This document shows positions 46,039 to 58,630 of a stretch of DNA of 64,000 nt, piece by piece. The translations under genes and the position numbers were made by a program. Within the stretch, counting starts at the first letter, position 1. Each line of letters begins with the position of its first letter. The DNA is from Adiantum capillus-veneris (lineage: Eukaryota > Streptophyta > Polypodiopsida > Polypodiales > Pteridaceae): positions 20,303,491 to 20,367,490 of the forward strand of contig CM043942.1 of NCBI GenBank assembly GCA_014529385.2. The letters are read 5' to 3'. Under the pieces are notes generated by a model. It was not told the DNA's origin. It did no database searches and saw nothing but the letters and a program-made list of their open reading frames with translations.

Positions 46039-47643
46039 CTATGGTCTCCCTAGGATAAATGGGTAACCATTTCCTTTGGTAGACATGACATAGAAATCCA
46101 CTGCCTTCTTAATGCCAAAGGCCTCCACAAAAACATTTTTACAAATGCCTACGCACCTAGCCTTGCTATTGTTTGCCATCTTGACCTTAATTTCAGGTGT
46201 CTCATGGATGTGCATGCCTAGTTTTTGCATGAGTCCCTCTGTCATGATGCAAATTTGTGCACCCCCATCCACTAGACCTTTCCTAACCAATCTCCCTTTT
46301 ATGTAACAATCTAGCACAGGTGTAATGTCCTCATTCATTTCAGCTTGTGCAATTTTTACAACAGGCACACTCTCTTTTACCTTTCTCCTAGTGCTAACTG
46401 CCCTTGTTAAATCCCTCCTAACTTGTGGACATAATGCAAGAAATTGAGGCCATGAGATATCAGGACCCTTACCTCTCATGTCTTCCAACAGGTTGTATGG
46501 AGCCATTCCATGTCCAAGAGGAAAGTCTTGGAGGTTGATACGAAGTCGAGTCCTCTTCGCTTCCTTGGTCTCCTTTGCCTTCTTTTCTCGTCCATGGTCA
46601 CTTTGTGATGTAACTCCTTCTTTCTCCTTACCTTTCCCTCGGCCACGCTTAATGCCATTTTCTTCCATGTCAACCTCTCTTGAATTTGTCACCTCTACCA
46701 CATGCACGTTTGGGTCTGGCAAAGGTGGAACTCCTTCCACTCCTTGTGGAGGTGGTCTTGCTCCATTTGGCCTTTGTATAAGCCATGGTTGCTGACTAGT
46801 TCCTTCACCTGCATTCATCACTGGGTAATTCAAGTTAGGTCTCCCTGGCTCCCCACGGGGCCAAGGACAATTATACATCCCATGTCCAGACTCACCGCAA
46901 TTCCAACATTGCAAGACTCTCCTAGGTCGTGGGTCTCGCTCTTCAGACTTCTTTGCTTGTCCCTTTGGACCTACAGCTTGTGCAAGGTGAATTGACAAGC
47001 TGCTTAAATATTCATTTAACTTCTCAATCACTTCCGCCGTTACCTCAGGAAGCTCCTTACATGTTGATGCTTGTGACTTACCTTTGGGTCTAAGACCTTC
47101 TATTGGAACCTCCCCCCTTAAGCACTTGAGTTTCCTATATTTCTCAGCAACCCTAGTTTCAGCTGCATCAAAGGTGGCAGGTGCACACACCTCAACTTTT
47201 ACCTTAAGGTCAGGAAAGAGTCCGGCTATGAACCTCTCCTTCTTTAGAAATTCTGTACCATCACCAGGGTTAGCAACATTTCATATCCATAGAGCCCAAA
47301 GACGTAGGAACTCTTGCTTGTACAAGTAGTAGTCATCTAAGTCTTTTTGCTTATGAGAAACAATGTCTTGCCATAATTTTTGAGTGTTTTGGGGATCAAA
47401 GAAGTATTTCTTGAAACGATTCAAAACTTCCATGTAATTCCCTTTAACTTCCTCAGGCAAAGAGTCAAACCAAGTGCTAGCATCTTTCCTAAGGACCACC
47501 TCAAACATTTCTACATGTTCTTGATCAGTTACTATCCTCTTGATACGGCAAGACATCTTGAAATTCGCTAGAAATAATTCTGCATCCTCTCCAGGCTCTC
47601 CAAAGAAAAGAGGATATCCAGACATTTGGCGTTGGCTCTCCAT
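46039..47643 (-). pseudogene. Gypsy A Gag-protease with one internal nonsense codon
   Basis: Start chosen at ATG 47643 (MESQRQMSGYPLFFGEPGED); codons before it are leader. Gag domain: FKMSCRIKRIVTDQEHVEMF, ASTWFDSLPEEVKGNYMEVL. TGA at 47281-47283 follows LWALWI; the frame then continues unchanged (VANPGDGTEFLKKERFIAGL), through a zinc knuckle CWNCGESGHGMYNC (about 46923-46882) and a Lys/Glu-rich linker, to aspartic protease LVDGGAQICIMTE (the plant gypsy DGG form) and YPFILGRP. TAG at 46039-46041 replaces the Trp expected after GRP; next codon is Leu and the same frame runs into Pol. Thus 47643-43300 is one frame with two nonsense codons. Confidence 0.9.
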
Positions 47644-47721
47644 TGAATTGATTTCAAAGTGACACGTTTTTGTTTTTTCTTTCTTTAAAAGATTTACACA
47701 ATAATATTTTCTAAATTGCAA

Positions 47722-48257
47722 TCTATTCTACAACAAAATAAAAATATTCACATCAAATGACCTATGATAATCAATAAGAGGTAGAATGACAGGGTTTGGT
47801 GACGCGAGAATTTCTCCTACTCTTTGGGCACCAAACATGAATACCATACGTTGTTGAAAATGGATTTTTCTACTAATTGCAATGTTTACTCTAATGTGTG
47901 GAGTGAAATGAAAGGGAAAAACCTGTATTCATGGGCCATTATCCATGGTCTATGCATGACCTAATTCTTAAAACAAAACAAAAATATAGACGTCCAAACT
48001 AAGGTCGTACCTAATGAGAGGCAAAATAAAAGGATTTACTGATGCGTTTATCTCTACCAACCTAAGAGGACCTAAAATTCTACGAATTACTCGCTGAAAT
48101 TGCAACTTAGTACTAACAATTATGTGTACCTTTTGCCTTGCAATGGGAATGAAGGGATCATACAAATTCTTGTGATTCATGCAAGCTACTTGATTATGCT
48201 AAAGGTTGAGCCTTCACAAAACATACACAAGCCTGTCCTCTGTGGGGGCACCAAAAT
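47722..48257 (-). other. Gypsy A leader and primer-site region
   Basis: No ORF of note. Next to the 5' LTR the minus strand reads ATTTTGGTGCCCCCACAGAGG (21 bases; its core TTGGTGCCCCCACAGAGG is at about 48236-48254). A sequence starting TGG at this spacing is a candidate primer site, but it is not one of the common plant PBS types. TTTGGCACCCCCACAGAGG occurs at 58760-58778, so it is conserved between elements. Confidence 0.6.
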
Positions 48258-49278
48258 TGAGGCAGTCCGGGGCGGGCAACAAGAGAGGCCGCACCTCTAA
48301 ACGCCCCTCAAGGCTTCCGTGCTGCTCAATTGGGGCTGGGGCAACCACAAGCACAACACAACAACAAACCCACAGCCAAACCCAAACAAGATAGGGGCAC
48401 CACCTACTTATGGTATGCGAACTAGGACGCAAGAGAGATTTTGGCACAACCAAGAAGATGCACCACACAACACACACAAGCAACCTCACACCAAGACACA
48501 CATGAAATGGACCAGAGAGAGCTAGAGCAAAGGGAAGAGAGAGAGGAAAGGATCTTGCGTAATACCTTATTTGTGACTTGCAAATGGAGATGGTTCGTTA
48601 TGATGCTATCGTAGAACTTGTACAAAACTCACTCAATGCTTAGTGATTGCTAATCATTGCCAAAACACACACACACTGTCTTAGGGTGTGGGAGACCTCT
48701 CACCACAATACCCTCTTACAATGGACACAAAACTGGCAATGAAAAACACACTAAAACACTTTCTAAAATCAAGATCAACCGATAAAAACTCAAAATACAC
48801 AAGTCACCTTGAATTCACCAAACCGTATTGCACAAATGGAAGGACTAAGATTTGAACATCGAATCACGCCTTTGATGCACCAAACCTCAATTTATTGATG
48901 ATGAAGGAGCATGTACAATAGTGGTTTTGAGATTTGTGGAACTCACGCTCTCTCTCACTTGCAATGTGTAGCTTGAAGGCTTCTCTCACACCAAGAGTGA
49001 AGCTCACAAGTGGTTGCTACACTTAAGTCTCTCCTCACGCATAGAGTGTTGGGGTGCTATGTGAGATGTTGGAGATTGTTTTACAAGAAGGAGAGGGGCC
49101 TATTTATAGGTTGGAGACTCCTCATTAAGATTATTGGAAATCCTAATTTACAAGCTAACAAATCAGGATTATGATTTTTTTGAATATCAAAACATTGTGG
49201 GCCTTCTTTGTCTGCTTGAGTCATGGGTGTGGGCTCAAAAGAGAGCATTATTGATGGTAGATAAGGTAAAAGTAAGTA

Positions 49279-49314
<36 letters not shown>

Positions 49315-50950
49315 GAGAGTTACTTTGTACATGTCTTGAGGTGAGGTGTCTTTTATGGTTAGGTCAATGCTATTTTGTGTTAGTATGTTAGTGGTTAGTG
49401 TTAGTAATCACTAGAAAGTTAATGATATATTTACAATGGGTAGAATGGGGTGGATGGTTGGAGTAAGATGGTTGAATTAAGTGAGCAAATCCTTGTGATG
49501 GTGAAGCTTGAAGAAGTTTTGGACTTACTTGTGTAGGTTCTCAAAATGACTATCGATCTTCTTCTTCGTCTTCTCTTCTTTACGCCACCGCCGCCAAGGT
49601 TGATCATCGTGATGAAAATGGTACTTCCGTTGATGAGATCTTTTGATTTGCAGAGGTTAAGCATGGTACACATGCTGAAGTTATGTATATAGATAAGGAG
49701 TAAGATGGAATTGTACTTTGGAGATAATAGAGAGAGGCATAGAGATGGTGTATGTACATGGAGAGCTCATATGAGAGCTATGGGAGTAAGTGGGGAGGTT
49801 AATGGTGAAGAAGGTGAGAGAAACCATTGAAGGTGCAGGTTTGAGTGAGGGATTGAGAGAAATGTGTGTGTGTGTGTGTGTGTGTGTGTAGAAGTGTGGA
49901 AAGAGGTGAGAGAAGACTATGGGCTACTTGTGAGAGAAGTGGGCAGACTGGGGTCCACTCAAAAAATCATATCTCACCGCTGGTAGCTCCAAAAATCATG
50001 AACAAATTTGAGGTGATTATTCAAAGCGTAGGCTACATTTTCTCTTTTGACCACCGCTCCAAATTCGGAGTGGAGATGGATATTAAAAATCCCACCAAAA
50101 GACCTGTTTTTTCTTCACAAAAAGTCTTCAGTGACCCCCTCCTTTGTTGAATTTGTACAATGCATCCAAGAGTGAGCCCCTCATTTGTCATATCATAATA
50201 CAAAGCATCCAAGTTGCCCTTGACACATGCATGGAGGAGGATTATTGGTGAATAAAGAAATATATACATGGTGGGACTAGTGTATGGACTATTCATGGAC
50301 TTTAGCTCAATGAGCACATGGTGTTAGAATAATGAGTAAAAATAATAATAAAAATATGGAGGAGTTATAGATATGGAAAGATATTGGAATCATATGATAT
50401 GGTCCCTCTTTGAATTATTTTGGGTGAAAGAGGAAAAGGTATGCAAGTAAATAATATAATAAACGTGACCAATGAGTAGAAATCAATTTTTTGTTTTCAC
50501 GAGGGTGAGGGTGAAAATGTGGGAGTGATTTGTATAAAGGAAACATATGAGGTTACAGTATGTACATATTGGCAAAAAATATAATTATGGTGTAAGAGGA
50601 TGAAAGAAGGTGTACATAGGTTTAATAAAACACACACCTAAGTAGAAATATTTAAATAAAATACCAAAATAATAATAAAAAATCCCTATATTTAGGCCAT
50701 ATATACAATGAAATATTTACACACAAAGAGGCCATAATATACTTTTATTTTATTTTTATTTTTTATTTTTTGGCTCAACTAGCCCAGTGACTAGCTAGCT
50801 GAGGGTTTTTAAGAAGATATGGGAAAAGCCCCCTAACTCACACACGCCTATGTACAGTGAAATGGTAGGGATAGCCATAGCGTTTGGGTGAATTTGGTAG
50901 GGTGGAGTAACTTACTATGGAAATTATGGAGAGCCGGAAAACATCTATCA
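48258..50950 (-). repeat. Gypsy A 5' LTR, about 2.7 kb
   Basis: Plus strand TGAGGCAGTCCGG to AACATCTATCA. The part 48258-49433 matches the left LTR. The part 49434-50950 has no counterpart at the left but is matched, inverted, by 51550-51990 in the solo LTR, which proves that it is LTR sequence. It contains (AG)n at 49282-49320 and (GT)n at 49866-49888. Confidence 0.88.
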
Positions 50951-51546
50951 CTATCTACTCTTGAGCCATCCTTCTTAGCCTTTGCTGCGCTGGCTTAGCA
51001 CCTTCCTTCAACTCTATATGCATCTCGTCTCCTTTGAACCCTCTAATCTCTTCATATGAAGTAATGAACAAATCAGGAAAACCATTCAGCATGTGCCAAT
51101 ATATCTCTTTCTCCATAGCTGAGAGGTCTCCACTGAATATCTGTGTTATCAATTCCTGTTTCTTTGACAATTCAACCTTGGTTTGTATCAACCCTTCAAT
51201 CACTTCATAAGGCCCTTCACTTTCATCTTCAATCTCATTTGCAAATGCAAATAAACCAGATTCATGGATTTCTTTGTCTAACATCAGAAGAAATGCAACA
51301 TCAGCATCCCCACAGTTGGTAGTACTATCATTGTCCTCGTCAGTCACTGTGGAATAGTCTTCATCACTAGACTCATCCTTATCTTTATAAATTTTCTCCA
51401 ATAACTTCTTTGTGTCCATATTATATAGCTTCTTGGCGCCTGTCTTTCCATAGAGGCTAATCGTACCACATCTCCAATCTTGAATAGCTCCCACTGCACT
51501 TTTATCTGGTTGTTCAAGCAATGTTTCATGCAAAAGCAAACTATCA
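50951..51546 (-). pseudogene. gypsy B protease-RT linker
   Basis: Frame 51539-50955. TISLYGKTGAKKLYNMDTKK, an acidic Glu/Asp-rich segment, then FPDLFITSYEEIRGFKGDEM, HIELKEGAKPAQQRLRRMAQE (broken here by the stop TAG, probably once CAG). This is the sequence that precedes RT in Tat-like elements. It joins 42153 after removal of gypsy A and joins 54175 after removal of the solo LTR. Confidence 0.85.
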
Positions 51547-51549
51547 CAT

Positions 51550-53926
51550 GTTGATAGCCATTTTTTGGCTCTCCATAATTGCCATAGTGAGCTACTTCAC
51601 CCTACCAAAATCATCCAAACACTGTGTCTATCCCTACCATTTCAATGTACATAGGTGTGTGTGAGTTAGGGGACTTTCCACATATCTTCTTTAAAAAACC
51701 CTCAATTAGCTAGTCATTGGGCTAGTTGAGCCAAAAAAATTAAAAAAAAAATAAAAAAGAAAAGTATATTATGGCCTCTTTGTGTGTAAATAGCTCATTG
51801 TATATAGCACCTAAATATAAAGATTTTTCATAATTATTTTGGAATTTATTTAAATATTTCTACCTAGGTGTGCGTTATTTATGCTATGTATATCGACTCA
51901 TCATTACCATAAATTTTCTTGCAATTTTGCATACTCTTTATTCCATATAGAAATAGTTTCATGCAAGCTTCTCCTATTTTTGGTGTAACTCCACCGCAAC
52001 AAAAATAAAAAAAAACTAGTTTTATTATGTGTATATTTTTTTCACTATTGTGATTTTTCCCTTCCTTCATCTATTCTCTTTTACTCTCAAAAATTAGAAC
52101 ACCAAAAATATTAATCTTTTTATGGTAGCCTCATAATGAGAGAGATTTATTTTGACCCCTTTATATTTTTTCCACCTATATTATTTATATTTGACATGTA
52201 CATATTTTTTAGACCCCTCAATATTTGATTTTCTTAGTTGTACTATTCACTTATATCATGATCTCAATAATATCTTCAATTATAGAACCACCAAATAAGG
52301 TCAAGGATATGTGGCATGCATGCATGCACTATGGAGGGCTCACTTTTGGAGGCATTCAAAAGAATCATCCAAAGAAGGACCCCACAAGGACTTTGTGCAG
52401 TGAGAAAAGACAGTCGGTTTTGCTGAATTTTTAAAGATAACTTGCTCTCCAAATTTAAAAAGGTGATACAAAAAAACGTTGTAGCTCGTGGGCTGAGCTT
52501 TTGCCTCCAATTTTTTCATATTTTTTTGAGCTACGAGTTGTGAGCTATGATGTTATTGGTGGACCCCAGTTTGCCCATGCCATGCAGCCACACTCCCTCT
52601 TCCACTTTATCATTTTCCTCTTTCACACACACTTTTCCACTCATCATCCCCATCTCTCTCACCTCTCTTCTCTGCACCCTACTCACCTTCTCCTCAACCT
52701 TGAAGAATAAGAGAAACCATGGTGAACTCATGTCTCCCACTCACACTTCCATTCCAAAATTGACCACCTAGTCTCATTTTTCCTCCTCCAAATTACCTAT
52801 ATCTATCAAAAAAACCACAAAATTCAGCCTCTTCTCTTGAAAGACAGCATCATGGTGATTGATCACTCATATTCAATTACCTTGCCTCCCAACGAAGGTC
52901 AAGAGTGGAGAAAAAACTTATCGTCAAAGCTAGTGGACCGTCAACAAGCGTCAAAATTGGCCCTACTCAATACACTTGGAGCATTAACATTGTAAGAAAT
53001 CCATCTTTTCTTACCTCTTAATAGTTTTTCTTCCTTATTTGTATCCTGCATGGATACTCCCATTGTAAATATCCAATTCCATTTGTAAATTACAAAAAAT
53101 ACTAACTCTACTAATCTACTAACACTAACCCACTATGAAAGTCCTATCACCTCCATTTCTCTCCTCTCTCTTTTCTTCATCTATCCCCACGAACTTCTTG
53201 ATAATTCCAAGAAAAAGAAATTAGATAAGTGCTGAAAATCTAACCCAACCATGGTTAGAGGAGTAACCCTAGCCCTCAAAATTGCTATTAAAGGAGGGTG
53301 TAGCTAGCACAAAAGGGGGAAGCCATAAGCAAGAGCACTATGCTATAGCTTGAGAAGCGAAGCTCAACCTCTTGAGAAGGAGCTCTTGAGTGGAATCTCA
53401 TTGGATTATGCATATGTATGTGTTGTATTAGGGGTGATTAGCAAGGGAGCTCTATGCCATTGTAAGAGAGAGTGACCATTTAATTGGGAGTAGGAAGCCT
53501 ATCATTTTCCTACTAGTGTAAGGCCAACATTTGCTGAATCAAGGAGGGTGGATTTGGACTAAGCATGGGTACCTTGTCTCTCTTCCAACCTGAAGTCATG
53601 GACAACAATGATGTATAAGTGTCTTGGTGTTTATTTAAGTTCTTGATAGCTTGTCTCCGATTGTTGTTATCAATTTAGCCATAAAACCCACATGCTATAA
53701 GAGGGCGACAGGGTGGAGAGTACTCCCCTGGCCTTAAGACAGTGATTGGGGTGGATTTTCTTGTCATGTGTTGCGGTTACTCAAGCTATGTTGAACAAAT
53801 ACTAATCTCACTTTGATTGATCATGGAAGATTTGAAACAAGGTATTACTACAACAAGCAGCCTCTTCCCCCCTTCCCTCTCTTTCTTACGTATTTATTTG
53901 TGTTTGCTTGATCACTGTCAATACAC

Positions 53927-53997
<71 letters not shown>

Positions 53998-54174
53998 GGG
54001 TCCTAGTTCACATCAAAAACTAGGTGGTGCCCCAAAATTGTGTAGGGTTAGGTTGCGGGTTTGTGTGTGTGTGTTTGTTGTTTGTTTTCCAACCCCAACC
54101 CAATTGAGCAACACGGGAGCCTAGAAGGGTGCTTAGAGGCAACTCTTCTTGTTGCCCGCCTTGGCCCGCCTCAA
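51550..54174 (+). mobile_element. Solo LTR of the gypsy A family, plus orientation
   Basis: It starts TGATAGCCATTTTTTGGCTC and ends CTTGGCCCGCCTCA, matching the start and end of the gypsy A 5' LTR read on the minus strand. Homology is clear at both ends (TCCATAATTGCCATAG, GGTGTGTGTGAGTTAGGGGA; CCCAATTGAGCAACACGG, CTTCTTGTTGCCCGCC). The middle has diverged but keeps the pyrimidine microsatellite (53934-53995). It sits within gypsy B between protease and linker. No interior or second LTR is present, as expected after LTR-LTR recombination. No clean target duplication is visible. Confidence 0.85.
53934..53995 (+). repeat. (CT)n microsatellite in solo LTR
   Basis: About 30 CT units. It matches the AG runs at 43172-43231 and 49282-49320 of gypsy A in inverse orientation. 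Confidence 0.9.
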
Positions 54175-55930
54175 TGCAAATAGTGGTCCTATACAATAGT
54201 TGTTGTTGCACGTAACCATGGTTTGCCCAGTATATTAGGATATGCTCCCAACCCCGCTGGCACCACATGAAAATCAACCACCACCTTTGCATCATACGCC
54301 TCCACTTCTAAGCTCTTTAGAGCACCCAAACATTTTACTTTCTGATGGTTTGCCAATCTGACTTGAAAACCTGACACCCTAGTCACTGTAAGACCCATCT
54401 TATCTACGCATGAGTGTGTTATAACACATATTTGGGCTCCGCCATCAAGATAACCTTGTCCCATATTTTTTATTTTGTGCCACACATCTACTATTGGGAA
54501 AATGTGTGGTAGCTCATCCATCGCCAATACCTTCACTGAACTGCCAAAAAGTAACATCTGTTTTCTTGCTTGTCAGATCCTCCTTCAAGTCATAGCTTAA
54601 TTGCCCATGCCCTCGTGGAAAATCTGAACCATGAAACTTGTGACAAGCCCTTCTTTTTCTCTTGGCTTTGACATCTTCATCTTCATGGCTCTTTCCCTTC
54701 TTCTTGCTAGGACCTGGGGCATTTCTTCCTTGCTTATCCTAAGTGGTCCTCTTCCCAATAGGCATCACTAATGTATCCTCCAGCTTTGATTCCTTTTCCA
54801 AGGTGACCACATTTATTACTTTTGTCTTTCCCTTTTCTCTTTTGTGTTAATCCACTGGTTCCTTCTTCTCCCTTAATTTCAATGCCATAATCATTTGACC
54901 TAGTTACCACTTGTCTTGGGAATGCCAAACATGTCTCCCCCCATCCTTGGTGGCTTACCACATTGCAGGCTGATGTGGCCCAACTCTTCGCAATTATAAC
55001 ACGTGGGCGTCTGCCTCCAGACTCTACCATTGCTTTGTCCAACACCATTCCTGGGTCTTTCTTCACCTTCTAGCTGATTTGCAAACCTCATACGACCTCT
55101 ATTATTTCACACATTACCTAGCATGTTTAGGCTAAGATTCTTCATTAAATCTACAACTTGCCTCATGTCTTTCCTTAGCCCATCATCTTGCATTGTTGTA
55201 GTAACCACTGCTGGCATAACCTGAGGAGTAACAAAAACCACTGGTTCATGATGAAAACCTGGCATGCGACCTCGCAAAGAATCCATAGGCTGAAACTCAG
55301 ACCTACTAGGCAAAGACTCTACTCCTAGCTGACTCATTCTTCTCATCTTCCACTCTTTGTTCCTCGCTACCTCTAGTGCATCTTCATATGTCCTAGGCTT
55401 ATTTAGCTCCACTCTCTAATCTCCCAAAGACCAACTAAGAACCTGTCCTTCTTCATCATGTCAGGCGGGGGTACCTGTGGTGCTAAGGCGTTGCACATCC
55501 GTTCCCATGCCATTGGAAACTTACATATGTATGTATCTACATGCTCACCTTCCCTTTGCACCAAACCTTGTACTTCTTGCCACACTTTGTTAGGATCTTT
55601 TGTCTTCACAAACTCCACTTCCAATCCATGCTGTAGATTGTCCCAACTTAATCTCACAGGTGGATCAGCCGTACGCAACTCCTCTTCAAATGCTTTGGAC
55701 CAAACTCGTGCATCACTCTTCAAGCAAATCTAGAGAGGACGTAACATCTGCACCGGATCATGAATCTATTTGCTAATGCGGGCAACCTCCATCTTTTCCA
55801 AAAGGTCTTCCACATCTTTATCACTTCTTCCATGAAATTCCGGATAATTGGAAATCCATGGCTACCCAAGTTTCGATGCTTTGCGAACCCCTTCTAGCAC
55901 AGGTGTAAGAACCCAAAACTTTTTACTGAC
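54175..55930 (-). pseudogene. gypsy B Gag and protease
   Basis: Minus strand from about 55900: FHGRSDKDVEDLLEKMEVAR, a stop, DPVQMLRP, a stop, then 55723: SDARVWSKAFEEELRTADPP, LSWDNLQHGLEVEFVKTKDP, REGEHVDTYICKFPMAWERM (retrotransposon Gag domain). Frame 55412-55107 carries a spacer. A zinc knuckle, CYNCEELGHISLQC, lies at about 55000-54960. Protease: YLDGGAQICVITHSCVDKMG (about 54445-54385) with the plant gypsy DGG motif, and AYPNILGKPWLRATTTIV at its end (54195). Several frameshifts and stops. Continuous with 50951-51546 apart from the solo LTR. Confidence 0.85.
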
Positions 55931-56663
55931 TCAATCCCCAAAAACTTCAATGGAGCTCAAGCTTTAGAAAAGGATGAACACATGGACATCAATAAGATTT
56001 CATAGTTAATCATTGGAATTACAACTGGCAAAGGGATTCCAATATCTCCCTTAATCTTCTTGGCCCAAACATAAAGACTATGCACTGTTGGTAAAAAATA
56101 TTCCCGTCCACATGAACATTTATTTAGATTCTTTGTGAAAAATGAAAAGGAGTCAACTGAGGTCCGTCATGATTATCCATTAAATCCATCCATGCAACTC
56201 CCAAGTATAACAACATAAATGGCTCAAAAGACCAAAAACCAGTCATCACAACTTGGAAAAATTTTGGCAGAGTTTCCCTAGGATTAGAGCAGTAAAAACC
56301 TAAAATATAGACTGTATATGTATGCATAACCTTCCAACAATGGTACCCGAGCATCAAGTAGGAATCACTAGTACATAGCCTATGACAAGGTCACAAAAAG
56401 GGTGCTTCAGCCACCTGTATCACCGAAAGGATCTCACATTTAAGAATTCCCCAGCTCAATAAAACCTCACTACAACCCTCTGACGAAGTCTTATGCAAAT
56501 CTCGTATAGTCAAGTCTCAAAAATGTTTATCTTCTAGAACAAGTCTGAGAAATGGTTGGGACTGCCAAATAAAACCAACTATGGATCCACAAAGGCATAT
56601 AATGGAAATATCCACAAGTAACGTACAATACAAGACAATGCACTCAAACAGGCACCAAATAAT
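55931..56663 (-). other. gypsy B leader with candidate primer site
   Basis: No coding sequence seen. At 56642-56658 the minus strand reads TTTGGTGCCTGTTTGAG, resembling the TTTGGTGCC core beside the gypsy A LTR. It marks the likely inner edge of the gypsy B 5' LTR. AAATTTTGGCAGAGT near 56265 recurs at 17735. Confidence 0.5.
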
Positions 56664-58630
56664 GCATACCCATAGTTATTATAAGTGACTCCCACTTGCC
56701 AGTGAGAGGCGGATGTGCAAAAATAGACCCGGTGGCCTCTACATCAAGACTATACACAATAGCCTCATCATGGGAGGTATACAATAGGAGCACCACCCAG
56801 CAAGATATGCGGCTAGGACGCATACATATTCACAATGAAAAAACGCCATGGAAAACAGTTTCAAGATCCACGCCCAAATGTGAAATGGGGTGGTTGGAGA
56901 ATAAGGTGAGAGGAGTGGTGAGTGAGTGAGAATGGGCTTTCTACTCGTTCATGTAGTAAGGAAGATAATGAGGTCAGGGAAACATGTAAGTATGCTCACT
57001 TCTCATACAAGATGTGGCGAATCCGCACACCTCAAGATGCAAGTAGCAAGATGATAGAAATATGAGAGGGAGAGAGAGTGTGTGTGTATGGTGGTGAATC
57101 CACACACCTTAACATAAGCATAAAAAATGGCAAGGAACAAGTATATACCATACTCACAATGAAATGTATCCAAAGCGACACAAGGTATGGCACCAAGATG
57201 GAGTGTGTTGATTTCTTGCAAGAGATGAATACAATAGGTAGCGTATGGCAAGAAGATGAGAAGGGAACAAGATCGTAGGAGGCATAATGGAGAGATGGGA
57301 GTTGATGGCGAGGAATATCATGAGTGTTTCCACCCTTCTTCTTCTTGAAATTGTGCCTTCAACCCTTAATCACAAGTGGTGTGGAGGTGTGGTGCTCATC
57401 TTTTGTGCATGGTGATGGTGATGGTGATGGTGTTGTGATTATGTGATTAGGATTCATGCTACAAGCATGTAGCACAAGGGTGTGTATGGATATGTGTGTG
57501 TGTGTGTGTATCTCCCCCCCTAGTGAGCTCTCATGGCCTCCTTATATAGGGAAGGAGGGGAGAATTTAGCAATATTTCTAATTGAGGTGAGTGTCCCACT
57601 CTGGTGACTAGGAAAATGGGGTGCATGTGACTGTGGCTCCCATCTTGTCTCCTCATTATTTAAAATACCAAAGTCAATACAGAGAAAAGAAGAGAGAATG
57701 TGGGTAGGATGTAGAGGATAGGAGATATTTACAATATTCTATCTTTGGCTAGACATAAGATTATTAGGGAGAGAAGAGAGAGGTAACAAATTTACGAGAG
57801 AGGTTGTCGAAGGTGGATAGTTGTTGATGAGGGTGGATCCTTCAAAAATGGTGATAGAATCACTCTAGACTTGCCAAGACTTCATTAAAAGAGCCTTGTC
57901 TCTTGTAATCATGCTTGAAGACTTGTAGAACCATAGCCATTCTAGAGGGAAGAAAACTGGGGATGGCCTGTGTCACCATTACACAAGAAAACTGAGGTCC
58001 ACCACAAAAATCATAGCTCCACGTTCATAACTCCAAAAATTATGAAACGAATTGAGCTAAAAGTTGAGCTCACGAGCTACAACTTTCATGATGAACACTT
58101 CTTCAGATTCGGGATTCTTCTCTATGCAAAAAATTCAGCCAAATAATGTATTATTTGTGGCTGCAAAGGTCTTTTGGTGGTCCCCTTTGAGTGGACTTCT
58201 CTCTTTCCTTCAAGTGTGAGCTCCTTCATGTGTATGAAAACATGACCTAGAGTGTTGAAAATATTGACAATCATCTAGATGGAGGTATTATTGAAATTTG
58301 AAAGTGGGGTTGAGGTTTGAAAATGAAAACTAGTGAATAAAATATTTGGTAGGGTGGAATAATATATATACATGAAAATATATATTAGAAAATACTAAAT
58401 ATATATAATGTAATTTAGAATATATATATATAATGCTTAAGGTCAAAAGAGAGATCAACAAAGAAAGCTTACTTATTTATGCTAAATCGTGATTGATTAG
58501 CATAAGTCTTATTTATTTAATAAAGGCTAAAACGTTTGTGAAAAAGGGAAGAAAAATCAAAAGTAACTTATATAATAGGAAATATTTTTTTTGGTAAAAG
58601 GAAAAAAAATATATGGAGGGTTCCCATGCA
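56664..58630 (-). repeat. Probable gypsy B 5' LTR (outer end approximate)
   Basis: It begins TGCATACC just after the candidate primer site and shares short blocks, in the same order, with the gypsy A LTR: GGAGCACCACC near 56785 (GGGGCACCACC in A), GGCTAGGACGC (AACTAGGACGC), and an AAAAATCATAGCTCC-type block near 58005 (AAAAATCATATCTC near 49960). It contains (GGTGAT)n near 57413-57436 and (GT)n at 57496-57510. No second copy is seen; the 3' LTR seems lost. The right boundary near 58630 is inferred. Confidence 0.5.

Larger units (their letters stand above)
42154..50950 (-). mobile_element. Gypsy A: Tat-like Ty3/gypsy element nested in gypsy B
   Basis: Minus-strand element with TG...CA ends (plus strand TGAGACGGTCC at 42154, ...CATCTATCA at 50950) and CTAT on both sides (42150-42153, 50951-50954). 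It splits the gypsy B reading frame between MAQE and IEALRREEV, and removing it restores that frame apart from one TAG. The right (5') LTR is about 2.7 kb. The left LTR retains only its last roughly 1.2 kb, because a deletion joins integrase to the LTR interior. Gag-Pol is one frame broken by two nonsense codons. The shared LTR parts are nearly identical, so it is a young insertion. Confidence 0.9.
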
